A stretch of DNA of 64,000 nucleotides from Sphingobium lignivorans (GCF_014203955.1 NZ_JACHKA010000001.1:2635001-2699000), one strand, 5' to 3'. Counted from the stretch's first letter, positions 45,532 to 54,663 are shown. Numbers and translations are program-made. The notes: generated by a model from the letters alone, not told the origin.

Positions 45532-47694
45532 CTACGGCGCGGGAGGATCGATCCCGGCAATCACCACGCTCAGGCGATCCAGCTCGCGCTGGAGAGCCTG
45601 ACGCTGGAGATCGGAGATGCGCCGTTCGCGTAAGTGCGCCTTGGCATCGGCCGCCGCGCGTTCCCAGGCCGGCCTATGGCGAGCGGTGATGCAGGCGTTG
45701 GGACAGCGGGTCGGTTCGCACAGGGCGGTGAGCGGCTGTGCCGGATCGGGGGTCGTCACGCGCTTGAGGCAGAGCGCGGTCGCGGGATCGAAGAAGCAAT
45801 CCGCAAGCGGGCCGACATGGAAGGTGCGCGCGACGCTGGCGAGCATGACGCGCAGGCGGGCGCGATCGGCGATCATGGCGGGCAAAGGCCCTTGTCTGAC
45901 GGCGGCATCGTCGAGCGTCCGCGCGATGCGCGGTCCCGCCGGTCCACCGAGCGATGCGCCGCCCTGACGCCGGTCGAAATAGTCCAGCAGGTCGTCAATC
46001 TGACCGAGCCGGCGCTGCGCCTCGACCTCAGCGCGAAACCCCGATGCGCTGGTCCCGGCATAGCCTTCGAACGCGGCGACCGAGGCGTGCTTGTACTGGA
46101 TCATGCCGGCGATGGTGCCGAACGGACGGTTGGCGATGTGCCACGCGATGGTGCGCCGGAACTGCCTCGTCGTGATGCGCCATGGGTTGCCATCGGGACC
46201 GGGCGGGATGACCGGCTCATCGGGGCTGCCGAAGGCGGTGTTGAGGTGATCGCGGAAGGTGTTGAGCTGGCGCACCACCTCACTCGACAGATGCGTCTTG
46301 CTGACAGCGCGGGGACGAAGCACCGGCCAGAGCGTATCGCTGCCGCTGGCGCGCGCCGCTCCTGCCGACAGACGTTCGAGCACCGCGATCGCGTCTGCGA
46401 CCGGTTCGATCGTCACCCAGCTCGCCGCCTCGCCCGCGGCGGCGCGGCGCTTGTAGATGGTCGATCGGATGCGATGCCGTTCGATCAGGCCGTCCTCGCT
46501 GCGCGCGATCGAGAGACATCCGCGCCGCATCGCCTGCACCTCGCAGTCGCGCATGCCGGTCAGATAGGCGCACACGATATAGGCGGCGGCCTGGAGCATC
46601 CGTTCCTCGTGTGCGAGAGTCTTCGCGTCGAAGCGCTCGCGCCATGGCCGACCGCTATCGGGATCGATCGAGATCGGCGTGTCCATGCCGCCGACCTCCA
46701 CCCCCAGCTCGGCCGCCACTGCATCGATCAACCTCGCTTCGCCGCCGGTCAGCATGAGATGCGCTCCGGGCTCGGCCTGCGCGTCGATCCCGGCATGGAG
46801 ATGCAGGAGATGGGCGTTGATCGGTGGGGTCACGTTGCCGGTGCCCGGATCGACGCGCAGCTTGCCGTTATGAGCGGTGGCCCAGATCGGTGCGCCGCGC
46901 CCCTCGCGGCGTCGGCGATCGAAATAGGCCTTCAGGCGGGTGCGGCGACGTTGCCGGCGATCAGCGTCTGGAAGGCCGGCATCGGCGGTGACAAGGCGGT
47001 CCCGGCGCGCTTCGAGCCGATCAAGCTCGCGGCGGGCTGCGAGAATATCGTCAGCGAAGACGGTGACGTAGCGCAACGACCAGGCGAGCAGCGCGGCGAT
47101 GACCTCTTCGGGGAACCGCGGCGTGCGGTTCTCCCGGACATGCCGGTAGCCCGCGACGCGTGCCGGGGCCTGGCCGGCCCAAGGCTCGAATGCAAGGCCT
47201 CCGCCAGCGAGGTGGTCACGATAGTAATAGAGATCCGAAACCACTTCGAGGAGGTGGCCGACGATGACTGGCCGTCGGGCAGGATCGTCACGAAGATGAC
47301 GGGCATAGGCATCGACCAATGCCTGATCGATACGGGAAACGTCGAGCCGTCCGAGCCGGTCACGAGCGAAGGCGAAGAACCGGCGGGCACGGTTGAATGC
47401 CTGGCGGATACAGGCGGGCGGTAACTTCGTCCGATAGCCGGGGAGATCGGCGTTGAGGCGGGCGTAGAGATAGGCGCGCATCGCCGCCTGCACATCGGCA
47501 TGTTCGAGCACGTCGAAATGCACGGTGACGTGGCAGCGCCGGGCGTTCTCACGGAAGACGGCGGGACCGAGATCCCAGCTCGGATCGCCGACGCGCGACA
47601 GCTCCTCGCGGGCGTGGCCTGCCTTGAGCGGCGCGCTCGCCAGCACGGGGCGATCGTCGAAGGCGGGCGCCTGGGCATGGGCTGGCATGGTCAT
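45532..47694 (-). CDS. Large tyrosine recombinase, third of the trio
   Basis: 720 residues. Catalytic residues can be traced: Arg in YLTGMRDCEVQAMRRG, a R..R segment in ITTRQFRRTIAWHIA, and His plus Tyr in QYKHASVAAFEGYAGTS. A long N-terminal part (1-250) and a Cys/His-containing tail (CLKRVTTPDPAQPLTALCEPTRCPNACITARH) are specific to this class. The ATG overlaps the stop of the second recombinase gene (ATGA). It should work with the other two to excise and insert the nested element. Confidence 0.88.
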   Translation of the reverse strand: MTMPAHAQAPAFDDRPVLASAPLKAGHAREELSRVGDPSWDLGPAVFRENARRCHVTVHFDVLEHADVQAAMRAYLYARLNADLPGYRTKLPPACIRQAFNRARRFFAFARDRLGRLDVSRIDQALVDAYARHLRDDPARRPVIVGHLLEVVSDLYYYRDHLAGGGLAFEPWAGQAPARVAGYRHVRENRTPRFPEEVIAALLAWSLRYVTVFADDILAARRELDRLEARRDRLVTADAGLPDADRRQRRRTRLKAYFDRRRREGRGAPIWATAHNGKLRVDPGTGNVTPPINAHLLHLHAGIDAQAEPGAHLMLTGGEARLIDAVAAELGVEVGGMDTPISIDPDSGRPWRERFDAKTLAHEERMLQAAAYIVCAYLTGMRDCEVQAMRRGCLSIARSEDGLIERHRIRSTIYKRRAAAGEAASWVTIEPVADAIAVLERLSAGAARASGSDTLWPVLRPRAVSKTHLSSEVVRQLNTFRDHLNTAFGSPDEPVIPPGPDGNPWRITTRQFRRTIAWHIANRPFGTIAGMIQYKHASVAAFEGYAGTSASGFRAEVEAQRRLGQIDDLLDYFDRRQGGASLGGPAGPRIARTLDDAAVRQGPLPAMIADRARLRVMLASVARTFHVGPLADCFFDPATALCLKRVTTPDPAQPLTALCEPTRCPNACITARHRPAWERAAADAKAHLRERRISDLQRQALQRELDRLSVVIAGIDPPAP

Positions 47695-49478
47695 GCGCGT
47701 GCCTCCGGTGGCAGATAAAGCCGCTCGCTCTCCATCTGCCGGCGTCCATCGGCGATGACTGCATCGGCGAAGGCCGGCAGGACCTGGGCGGTGATGCGGG
47801 CATGGACGCGGCCGAACTTGGCCGTCCAGTCGGTCGGGGGCAGGCTCAGCCGCTGTTCTTCGACGAACGCGAGGAAGGCGAGGATCGCGGGGAGCTTGCG
47901 CACAGTGATGACGGCGTTGGGACAATCGAGGCAGCCCCAGAAGGGCTGCGCGCAGGGTGATCCAGCGTCGGCGAAGGGACTGCTATGGAAGCCCGCGCAG
48001 GCGGCGAGCCAGACATCCTGTTCGCCGTCGAGCAACGGACCCACGGTATCGGGCGGCATCAGCGGCGCGGCCTGATCGGGTGCTTCGCGCAGCGCCTGCT
48101 CGGCGGTGGGCGGCAGCACGGTCGGCGTGGCGGTGGCGACCGCTTCGCGAAAGGCGTCGGCGACGGCCTTCTCGTGCAGGGGTCGGAGCGATGGGAGATC
48201 GGCATAGTGCCGCGCCGCAACCTCGCGCGAGTGGCCCACCGCGAAGCGGGTCATATGCCCCTCGGTCTTGGTGTACCACAGCGCCTTGTGGGTCTTGCGG
48301 AGCCGGGAGAGCAGCAGGTGGAGCGGATTGCCGTCGTCATCGACAATAGCATGCTGTGCTATCCAGGCAGCGATCCGCTCCTTCGGATGAGCGATACCCG
48401 CCCGCAGGCCGCCAACGTTGTGATAAACCTAAAGACGCTCATCGGTCAGATGCTCGCGGGCGACCGATGTAGCCTCGATGATGCGACGGATCAGGCCGCC
48501 GGGAGTGCCGCTGCCGCCATCGCGCACCCGCATGCTCTTGTGCTCGGCGCCGCGGGCGCGGTGCTTGAGATAGTGTAGCTCCACCGTGCCGGCATGGGGG
48601 TTGGCGAGACAATCTGTGGTCAGCGCCTTCAGGCACTCGGGCTCGAGGCCGGTATCGAGCGTCAGCAGCACGAGCAGCGCCGGCAGATCGCGCGCAAGCA
48701 GGTGATGGCGGCCATGCAGATCGTCGATGAGCGTGCTGATCGGCAATCCGCGCCGCATGCGCATGAAATAGAGGCTCTTCAGCGCCGGATGTTCTGCAAC
48801 GATAAAGCCCTGCCGCGCGATGATGGCTTCGACGTCGGCCCGCGCTCTGGCGATGACCGGGTCGCCCTCATCGGTGCGGTCGTCGGCACCGAGACGGCGG
48901 AACATCGCTTCGACGTCGGTCCTCGCGGCGTCACGCAACGCGCGGGCGACGAAGGGGCTATAAGCATCGCGCGGGGTCGAGCGGCCCGCCGACGTGGCCA
49001 GTGTGTAGCGCAGCCGCTCATGCAGGTCAGGCGCGATCCGATCGGGCCGGTCTGCCTCGATCGCGCGCAATGTGTTGACGATCTTGCCGACCGTTATGTG
49101 CCGGTGGATCGCGCCCATACCGCGGCGGTCGAGCGCGGAGGCGAACCCATCGATATGGGCTGCGCGCAGGTCGCCGACGCCAGCCACGTTCAGCGCTTCG
49201 TCGCCAAGCCAGGCGAAGAACAGGCGGTAGGCATTTACATACTGCTTGATGACGCTCGCCGCACCGATCGGTCCTCCGAGCGCGGCCGACCGACGCAGCG
49301 CGCCGGCGAAGGCGATGGCGAGCGGACGAGGATCGAGTGCGGCCATATCGACCAGGACCGTCCCGCCATGCCGCGCCTCGATGGTGAACTTGAGGCCGAG
49401 CACGGGATCAGGCTGCACGGGCTCCGGCGTGATCGGCACGAAGGCGACGGGCCGGCCCTTGCGGGGACGACCGCTCAT
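47691..49478 (-). pseudogene. Second tyrosine recombinase of the trio, interrupted by an amber codon
   Basis: The frame runs from an ATG at 49478, overlapping the first recombinase, to a stop at 47691. It would be 595 residues but for a TAG at 48429-48431 after HLTDERL. The sequence continues in the same frame (VYHNVGGLRAGIAHPKERIAAW...) with no other stop. The C-terminal part after the TAG has the catalytic RLRKTHKALWYTKTEGHMTRFAVGHSREVAARHYADLPSLRP, with the His and the nucleophilic Tyr, so the truncated product would be inactive. Readthrough or suppression is possible. Confidence 0.85.
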
Positions 49479-50824
49479 GCGCCCTGCGGTCCCGGCAGCA
49501 GCGCGAGCAGCTCCTCGACCGCCGCATCCACTGTATCGGCGCGGGTCGCAATATGGTCGAGGTAGATATAGGTGGTGGTGAGGCTCGCGTGGCCGAGCAG
49601 GCGTTGCACCTGTTGCAGCGGGTCCCCGAGGATCAGCCGGTAGCTCTCCACCGGCCCCGCCGGCAATGCCGCTTCGCGCAGTCGCTGCTGGATCAGCAAG
49701 GCGAGCATATGGACTGCGAATGTGTGGCGAAGCTGGTGCGGGTTGATCGACAGCGGGAAGCCGTTCTCCGCGCACCGGTTGCAGGCACGGGTGAAGATCA
49801 CCTCCCACGAGTTGGGCCGAACGGGCTGCCCTACCTCGGTCAGCCACAGCGCCGCCGGCTCGCGGGGCGGTCCATCCTCGTCGTACAGGATCAGGCGGCA
49901 TCGTTCCTCCGGGGTGCAGATATCGCGCATGCGGTCGAGACCGGCGCGGGTGACAGGGATCGGTCGTTCGAGCTTGGTCGCGCCGTCTCGCGCGGCGAAC
50001 TTGGCCACGCCCGCTGCGCGCTCGACGGCGACGTAAGCGGCAATCTGACGAAGCAGCCGACGCGGGAGCAGGACGCTGCGTCCCCGGTCGCCCTTGGTCA
50101 GCGGTGGCGGGAGAGGCAACCAAAGTTGTTGGGCATCGCCGTCCTCGCGGTCGATCGCCGCGAGCTCGGCGGCGAGCAGCCCCGACGCCTCTTCGAGGCG
50201 CAGGCCGGTGGTGACGAGAAGATCGGCAAACAGCGCGTTGCGCTGCCCGTTCCGGTCGCGCGCGCCGGGGCGCTCGGTGCCGTCAGGGGTAAGGCCGCGC
50301 AGGCCGACCTCGCGGAAAATACGGTAGTCGTCCATCGTGACGAACCGCACATCCGATCGCCTGGCAACACGTTCATAGGCGTCATTGCGCGCCGCGATCA
50401 TGCCGCGACGGCCACCATGCGCCGGTCGCCACACGGCGCGGCGGCTGAACGGCGCGTCGGTGATCAGCCCGTGCTGCTCACCCCATCGGTAAAGGCGATC
50501 GAGACTGGCGACGGCGCGGTTCCAGCTTACGGCCGTTATCCGGTGATCGGCCTCGTCGCGGCGTCGCTCACGATGATAGGCGTCGACATCGTCGCGGGTC
50601 GCAGCCCACACGGTCTTGTCGCAGGCATCGAGAAAGCGAATCCAGACAACGACATCATAGGCATAGGCGCGAAGCGAGTGCCGCGAGCGGACGCCCGACA
50701 ACGGCAGGTCGAGAAAGAAGCGATCCAGATCGGGATCATAGAGCGCGTCGCCGCGCAGGATCAGCGGCACATGCGCATCGAGGCCCCTGGCCTCGCGGCG
50801 CTCGCAAACAGTAATGATCGACAC
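49475..50824 (-). CDS. First tyrosine recombinase of the trio
   Basis: 449 residues from a GTG. SAM-like core-binding domain near 40-130 (SRHSLRAYAYDVVVWIRFLDACD), then the full catalytic set: Arg in VTTGLRLEEASGL, HQLRHTFAVHML, and LLGHASLTTTYIYLDH with the nucleophilic Tyr. It is the first gene of a three-gene operon with ATGA overlaps. Its upstream side holds a long inverted repeat (50895-50956) and then the element end. Confidence 0.92.
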   Translation of the reverse strand: MSIITVCERREARGLDAHVPLILRGDALYDPDLDRFFLDLPLSGVRSRHSLRAYAYDVVVWIRFLDACDKTVWAATRDDVDAYHRERRRDEADHRITAVSWNRAVASLDRLYRWGEQHGLITDAPFSRRAVWRPAHGGRRGMIAARNDAYERVARRSDVRFVTMDDYRIFREVGLRGLTPDGTERPGARDRNGQRNALFADLLVTTGLRLEEASGLLAAELAAIDREDGDAQQLWLPLPPPLTKGDRGRSVLLPRRLLRQIAAYVAVERAAGVAKFAARDGATKLERPIPVTRAGLDRMRDICTPEERCRLILYDEDGPPREPAALWLTEVGQPVRPNSWEVIFTRACNRCAENGFPLSINPHQLRHTFAVHMLALLIQQRLREAALPAGPVESYRLILGDPLQQVQRLLGHASLTTTYIYLDHIATRADTVDAAVEELLALLPGPQGA

Positions 50825-50894
50825 CGGCGCGAAGCCCTCCCCCCGGACCCCCCACCCGGAAGCTGACCTTCACACCGTTGCGCACTATGGCCCG

Positions 50895-50956
50895 GCAGCA
50901 ATCAGGCTGGCCTCCGCCAGCTCTTGGGTCAGCGCTACGGCCAGCCTGATTACTGC
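50895..50956. repeat. 18 bp subterminal inverted repeat near the right end of the nested element
   Basis: GCAGCAATCAGGCTGGCC (50895-50912) and GGCCAGCCTGATTACTGC (50939-50956) are inverted copies at 17 of 18 positions, with a 26-base spacer. It is 64 bases from the element end and 71 bases upstream of the first recombinase start. It could be a recombinase binding site or an operator. No T-run follows, so a terminator is unlikely. Confidence 0.6.
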
Positions 50957-50981
50957 CTACCGTGGGCGTCCATCGCCGACC

Positions 50982-51791
50982 TTACTGCAAAGTTGCGGGC
51001 GGCGCAGACTGTCCAGATAAGGCGACCAGTTCCTCGCGGGCATAGTCGTTCGATCCGAAGGCGCCGGTCAGGTTGCGATTGAGCCGCCTGGCGTGGCCGG
51101 TGGCATGGGTCAGTTCGTGCAGGCAGGTGCGGTAATAATTGATCTGCTCGAAGAATGCGGGCTGCGGGGGCACCTGTACGAAGTCATGGGCGGGCACATA
51201 GAAGGCGCGATCGCCGCCGATGCGGAAATCCACGCCGCTGGCCGCGATCACCTCTTCCGCAACCGGCACGATCGCGCGCGCGGGAAGCCGCACCGGATCA
51301 GGCATGAGACCGGGCCGCAGCCCCTCGCACTGTGCGATATTGAAGACAGTGAAGCGCCTGAGGAACGGGATCGCCCGGGCCTCGTCGCCGCGTTCCCGCG
51401 CGCGCTCGGCCTCGGCTTCAGGGACAAAGCGGTCCGCATAGACAACGGTGGTTCCGCGCTCGCCCTTGCGGACGGCACCGCCCGCTTGCGAAGCCTGACG
51501 GAAGGTGAGCCAGCCTTGCGAGGGCCAGCCCCGCTCGATGACCGCGCCCCACAGGATCAGGATATTGATGCCGGAATAAGCGCGGCGGGTCAGCGCGTTC
51601 ATCGGCAGACCGGGAACGGGCGAACCGTCCCCGACCTTTCCCCACGGCTGTACCCAGGGGAAGCGGCCCGCCTCCAGTTCGGCGACGATGCGGGCGGTGA
51701 CGGTCTGGTAGAGATCGGCGCGCGGCGAGGAACCCTGTTCGCGTTCCTGTTTCCCGGCTTTGCCCCGCACACGGGCGTTGGATTGGCGCAT
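50982..51791 (-). pseudogene. ardC: 5' fragment of the interrupted ardC gene
   Basis: From an ATG at 51791 (GGAGGAA upstream) the frame encodes an ArdC protein: LYQTVTARIVAELEAGRFPWVQPW, RRAYSGINILILWGA, the zinc motif CLHELTHATGHARRLNRNL, then NDYAREELVA at 51021. The remaining 13 codons (LSGQSAPPATLQ) come from the inserted element and end in a stop at 50982. The rest of the gene is at 39507-39721. It keeps the DNA-binding domain and the zinc motif but lacks the C-terminal helices, so activity is doubtful. Confidence 0.85.
51007..51020 (-). repeat. Right terminal inverted repeat of the nested element
   Basis: GACTGTCCAGATAA on the plus strand, inverted relative to ATATCCTGACAGTC at the left end. 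It is followed at 51021-51025 by GGCGA, the same five bases that flank the left end. Together they define the insertion. Confidence 0.65.
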
Positions 51792-52040
51792 GACGTTTCC
51801 TCCTTCGCCACCCAAAAAGCGCTTGGCCTCCCCGGAAAGCGGGGGTGGGCGGCGAGATGCGGACGGAAAGGGCCGGCAGGCGACGGCGGCACCCGAAGGG
51901 GCGCAATGCAATGGAGCACCCGGCGCGAAGCGCAGGGTTGCAAGCCGGCGACCGCCGGCCCTAGCCGGGAGCGCTGCCCACTCCCGCGCCACCGGGAGAG
52001 GCTCCAGGCAACGCCGTCGCGCCGATGAGGCGCGGCGACT
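51792..52040 (-). promoter_or_regulatory. GC-rich leader of the interrupted ardC gene
   Basis: A 353-base stretch without a gene. It contains the GGGGGTGGGCGGCGAGA block and the CACCCGAAGGGGCGCAATGCAATGG block shared with 39771-40020, and several complementary GC runs (CCGGCGACCGCCGG, CTCCCGCGCCACCGGGAG). Its length and conserved blocks suggest a structured 5' leader rather than plain spacer. Bases 52041-52144 show nothing I can name. Confidence 0.45.
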
Positions 52041-52144
52041 GCATTACGATCGTGACCGTCAGGCCGTGACCTGCAGGGGCCCGGCGGAGGCCGGCGGCAA
52101 CGCCCCGGCCGGAGTAGAGCGCGGTCGCGCGTATGGGCGAGGCG

Positions 52145-52648
52145 CTATCGACCTTTTGGCCACCGACAGTCGACGCTCTTTCCGGACCGCCAGGCGATCC
52201 CGAAACCGTTGACGAGGGCGAGTTCCATATCTTCCTTGCAGGGCTGATCGTCGATGACGATCAGCTTCGCGGGATTCCCCTTCGCGCGCTGATGAAAATC
52301 GAGAAGCTGCCCGATCGCGGCCCGAATAGCGAACCGGACCGTTGCCGGTTCCGTCGACGTGATCCCGGCCAGGACCAGACCTTGCGTTGCATCCCGAAAG
52401 CGCACATCGACGCGGTCGGGCCTGGCATGGACGCCTGTGTCGCCAGCCGCCTTAAGGAAAGTCTCGAAATCTCGTTGCAGCAGACGATGCCAGGGCGAGA
52501 TAACCAGCTCATATTCCTGCATATAGCGAACCATCGGGCCGGTGGCGGTCGATGCCGGGCGGCGACCTCCGTTCTTCGGCGGCCGCGCGCCCTGAACGCT
52601 TTTGTCGCGGACGGGATCGAAATCAGGCGTGGACAGCCAGGCAATCAC
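52145..52648 (-). CDS. Hypothetical protein, possibly a worn-down nuclease-fold protein
   Basis: 167 residues. The C-terminal half (VDVRFRDATQGLVLAGITSTEPATVRFAIRAAIGQLLDFHQRAKGNPAKLIVIDDQPCKEDMELALVNGFGIAW) resembles PD-(D/E)xK-like proteins that have an Asp...E-x-K core; here the expected E-x-K position reads GIT. If so, the catalytic site is lost. The start is uncertain and the N-terminal 40 residues look unlike a folded domain. It may be a fragment. Confidence 0.4.
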   Translation of the reverse strand: MIAWLSTPDFDPVRDKSVQGARPPKNGGRRPASTATGPMVRYMQEYELVISPWHRLLQRDFETFLKAAGDTGVHARPDRVDVRFRDATQGLVLAGITSTEPATVRFAIRAAIGQLLDFHQRAKGNPAKLIVIDDQPCKEDMELALVNGFGIAWRSGKSVDCRWPKGR

Positions 52649-52844
52649 GGCGTGATCCGGTGAGAGCGCGCGCTGAACAATCGACAGCGCCTGATCGGGC
52701 GGGATACACGACTGTGCCGACTATGGCATGGAGGTGGCCGCCCTGTTCGATACGGTGTGTGAGGGTCATTTCGGCCCGGCATCAAAAGGACAGGAGCAGA
52801 CCGGACCTGAGCGCGGGCTATCGTCCTGGCGCGCCCGCAGCGCG

Positions 52845-53652
52845 CTAAGGCAGGAGCAGATGCCGATATTCACCGCTGGCCATCCGCCGCGCTTCGGCCA
52901 CACGACGACGCACGCGGGAAAGGAGAAAGTCCGAGCGGCCACCCCATTCCTCGCGAACACGCTCAATGCCGAAAAGCGCAATGGCCACATCCCGATAGGA
53001 AGCGCCGTCCGCCAGTGCGTCGGAGACGCGCAGGGCTTCCAGCCGCTGTGCCATCCGGGGGAGACGTGGAAAGAGAGAAGGATCGAAGCCGTCGTCGCGT
53101 TGGAGAGCGAGTAACTGGCGAAGTGCGCGAAGACGGGGCTCAAGGCCGGTAAAGCCGGACAGCTGATAGTGCAGCCTGACCTGCCTGGACGCGCATATTG
53201 AACCTTCGATCACATCGAGCCGGACACGGTGCCACCCATTCGACAGGGCAAGATATTCGCGGCCATCGTCGTCGCGGGCAAGGGTTGCCTGATGGCCGAG
53301 CCGGGTCAGATCAAGCGCTTCGGGGTCGTCAGGGGCAGTCGGCTCGGCGCGCACCCGCAGCACGTGCGGGTCAAAAGCGGCACGCCAGAGCAGCCGTGCG
53401 GCGGGCGCCGGACGATCTGGACATTCCGCGAAAGTGGAGGCCCCACGGCCGTGCCGACGCATCTGCCTGCAAAGGAAATACCTGCGTTCCGGGGGCCGAA
53501 GTCCCTCCAAAACCGTGCCAGGACGCCACATAGCCCGGATCGCGGCGCAACCATTCCCAGGCGAGGCCGGCACGATCGATGCCCTCCAGCGCGCAATAAG
53601 GCGCGCCGGAGCGCCAGTCAGGGCGATGATCAGCCCCGCGCTCCGCCGGCAT
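52845..53652 (-). pseudogene. DUF6499/DUF2285 protein with a frameshift
   Basis: From an ATG at 53652 the frame reads DWRSGAPYCALEGIDRAGLAWEWLRRDPGYVASW (DUF6499-like start) up to RPWGLHF. Near 53430-53440 the reading moves to the +1 frame, continuing AECPDRPAPAARLLWRAAFDPHVL and on through the DUF2285 domain (YRDVAIALFGIERVREEW...RRRVAEARRMASGEYRHLLLP). One extra C in TTTCGCGG explains the shift. Such proteins sit near the regulatory and replication genes of these ICEs. As read here the gene is broken. Confidence 0.75.
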
Positions 53653-53680
53653 GAAAGGAACAGCCGTACCGGGAACGAAA

Positions 53681-53694
53681 GCAAATATATTTGC
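53681..53694. promoter_or_regulatory. Perfect 14 bp palindrome upstream of the DUF2285 gene
   Basis: GCAAATATATTTGC is a perfect, AT-rich palindrome in a GC-rich region, 29 bases before the DUF6499/DUF2285 start and about 130 before luxR. It is a likely operator for a dimeric repressor acting on the leftward promoter. Confidence 0.45.
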
Positions 53695-53824
53695 ACAGTC
53701 GCAACGGGCTACATAGCATTCCGCACTTGCCGAACGATCTGCCGCGCCGACTGAGAATCGGTGTCTGCAGACTCTTGAATGCTGTCACGGGAGCATCGCA
53801 GCCTGGGGCGTCTCCCGCATCGAT

Positions 53825-54583
53825 GTGGCGCATGCTATGTTGCTGACCAGGATCGCCCGGGAGTTTGCAGATGCGGTGGATGAGGCGCAGACGGCCGAGG
53901 CGCTGGCCACCATATTGCACGATGTGGCGCGCGAAATGGGGTTTCACTATTTCGCGCTGACCCACCATGTGGACGTTCCTCTCGCGCCGCAACCGGCAAT
54001 CAGGCTGCACAATTATCCTGCAGCATGGGTCGACTATTTTGACGCGCACCATCTGGGACTGTCCGATCCCGTGCATCGGGCAAGCCAGCAGACCAACGTT
54101 GGCTTTTCCTGGTCGCGACTGGCCGGGATGATCGAACTGACGGCGCGCGACCGCGACATTCTCGAGCGCTCGCAGCGTGCCGGTATCGGCGAAGGGTTTA
54201 CGGTGCCGGCGCATGTACCCGGCGAATCCGCGGGCTCCTGTTCTTTCGCCGTTGCAGCGGGGCAGCCATTGCGGGAAGAACGGCTCCCGCTCATCCAGCT
54301 TGTCGGGGCGATCGCATTCGAAGGCGCGCGCAGGGTCTCGGCCCTGCGCATGCCGGCACCCGCCCGGCCGCGGCTGACCGACCGGCAGCGGGACTGCGTC
54401 TACTGGGCCGCGCGCGGCAAATCCGACTGGGAGATCGCGAAGATACTTGGCATCAGTCATGAAACGGTGATCCAGCATCTCAAGCAGGCGCGCGAGCGCT
54501 ATGGTGTCGGCAAGCGGGCGCAACTGACGGTGCATGCGCTGTTCGACGGAACGCTGACCTTCGTCGATGTGCTGCGGCGTTGA
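53825..54583 (+). CDS. luxR: LuxR-type quorum-sensing regulator
   Basis: 252 residues. The N-terminal autoinducer-binding domain (about 15-165) shows FHYFALTHH, YPAAWVDYFDAHHLGLSDPV and GIGEGFTVPAHVPGESAGSCSFA, with the usual Trp/Tyr/Asp positions of acyl-homoserine-lactone receptors. The C-terminal LuxR helix-turn-helix is LTDRQRDCVYWAARGKSDWEIAKILGISHETVIQHLKQARERYGV. The start is a GTG at 53825 or the ATG at 53837; neither has a clear ribosome site. It is adjacent to luxI and reads in the same direction. Confidence 0.92.
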   Translation: MAHAMLLTRIAREFADAVDEAQTAEALATILHDVAREMGFHYFALTHHVDVPLAPQPAIRLHNYPAAWVDYFDAHHLGLSDPVHRASQQTNVGFSWSRLAGMIELTARDRDILERSQRAGIGEGFTVPAHVPGESAGSCSFAVAAGQPLREERLPLIQLVGAIAFEGARRVSALRMPAPARPRLTDRQRDCVYWAARGKSDWEIAKILGISHETVIQHLKQARERYGVGKRAQLTVHALFDGTLTFVDVLRR

Positions 54584-54585
54584 TA

Positions 54586-54601
54586 TCCCCATTTCTGGGG
54601 A
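54586..54601 (+). promoter_or_regulatory. lux-box-like inverted repeat before luxI
   Basis: TCCCCA-TTTC-TGGGGA is a perfect inverted repeat three bases after the luxR stop and 62 bases before the luxI start. LuxR-type regulators bind dyads of 16-20 bases just upstream of the -35 region. The position fits activation of luxI-phyH-gntR by signal-bound LuxR. Confidence 0.5.
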
Positions 54602-54663
54602 ATGGTCCTGGCGGGCAGCCGGGCGGATGATCGGGGCCTTTCACGAGGCAGGGAGCTCCGGTC

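Larger units (their letters stand above)
39722..51020. mobile_element. 11.3 kb nested element with tyrosine-recombinase trio, inserted in ardC
   Basis: Removing 39722-51020 together with one copy of GGCGA (39717-39721 or 51021-51025) rejoins ardC in frame: REELVA from one side meets EMGSAFLC on the other. The ends carry inverted TATCcTGACAGTC / TATCtGGACAGTC. Three recombinase genes lie at the right end and the cargo fills the left. This is like RIT, Tn554 or GInt elements (three recombinases plus variable cargo), though no ginD-like small gene is evident. The exact class is not settled. Confidence 0.8.

Noticed and set aside
45634..47424. 596-codon open frame antisense to the third recombinase
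   Set aside because: Shadow frame; the minus strand has the overlapping recombinase operon.
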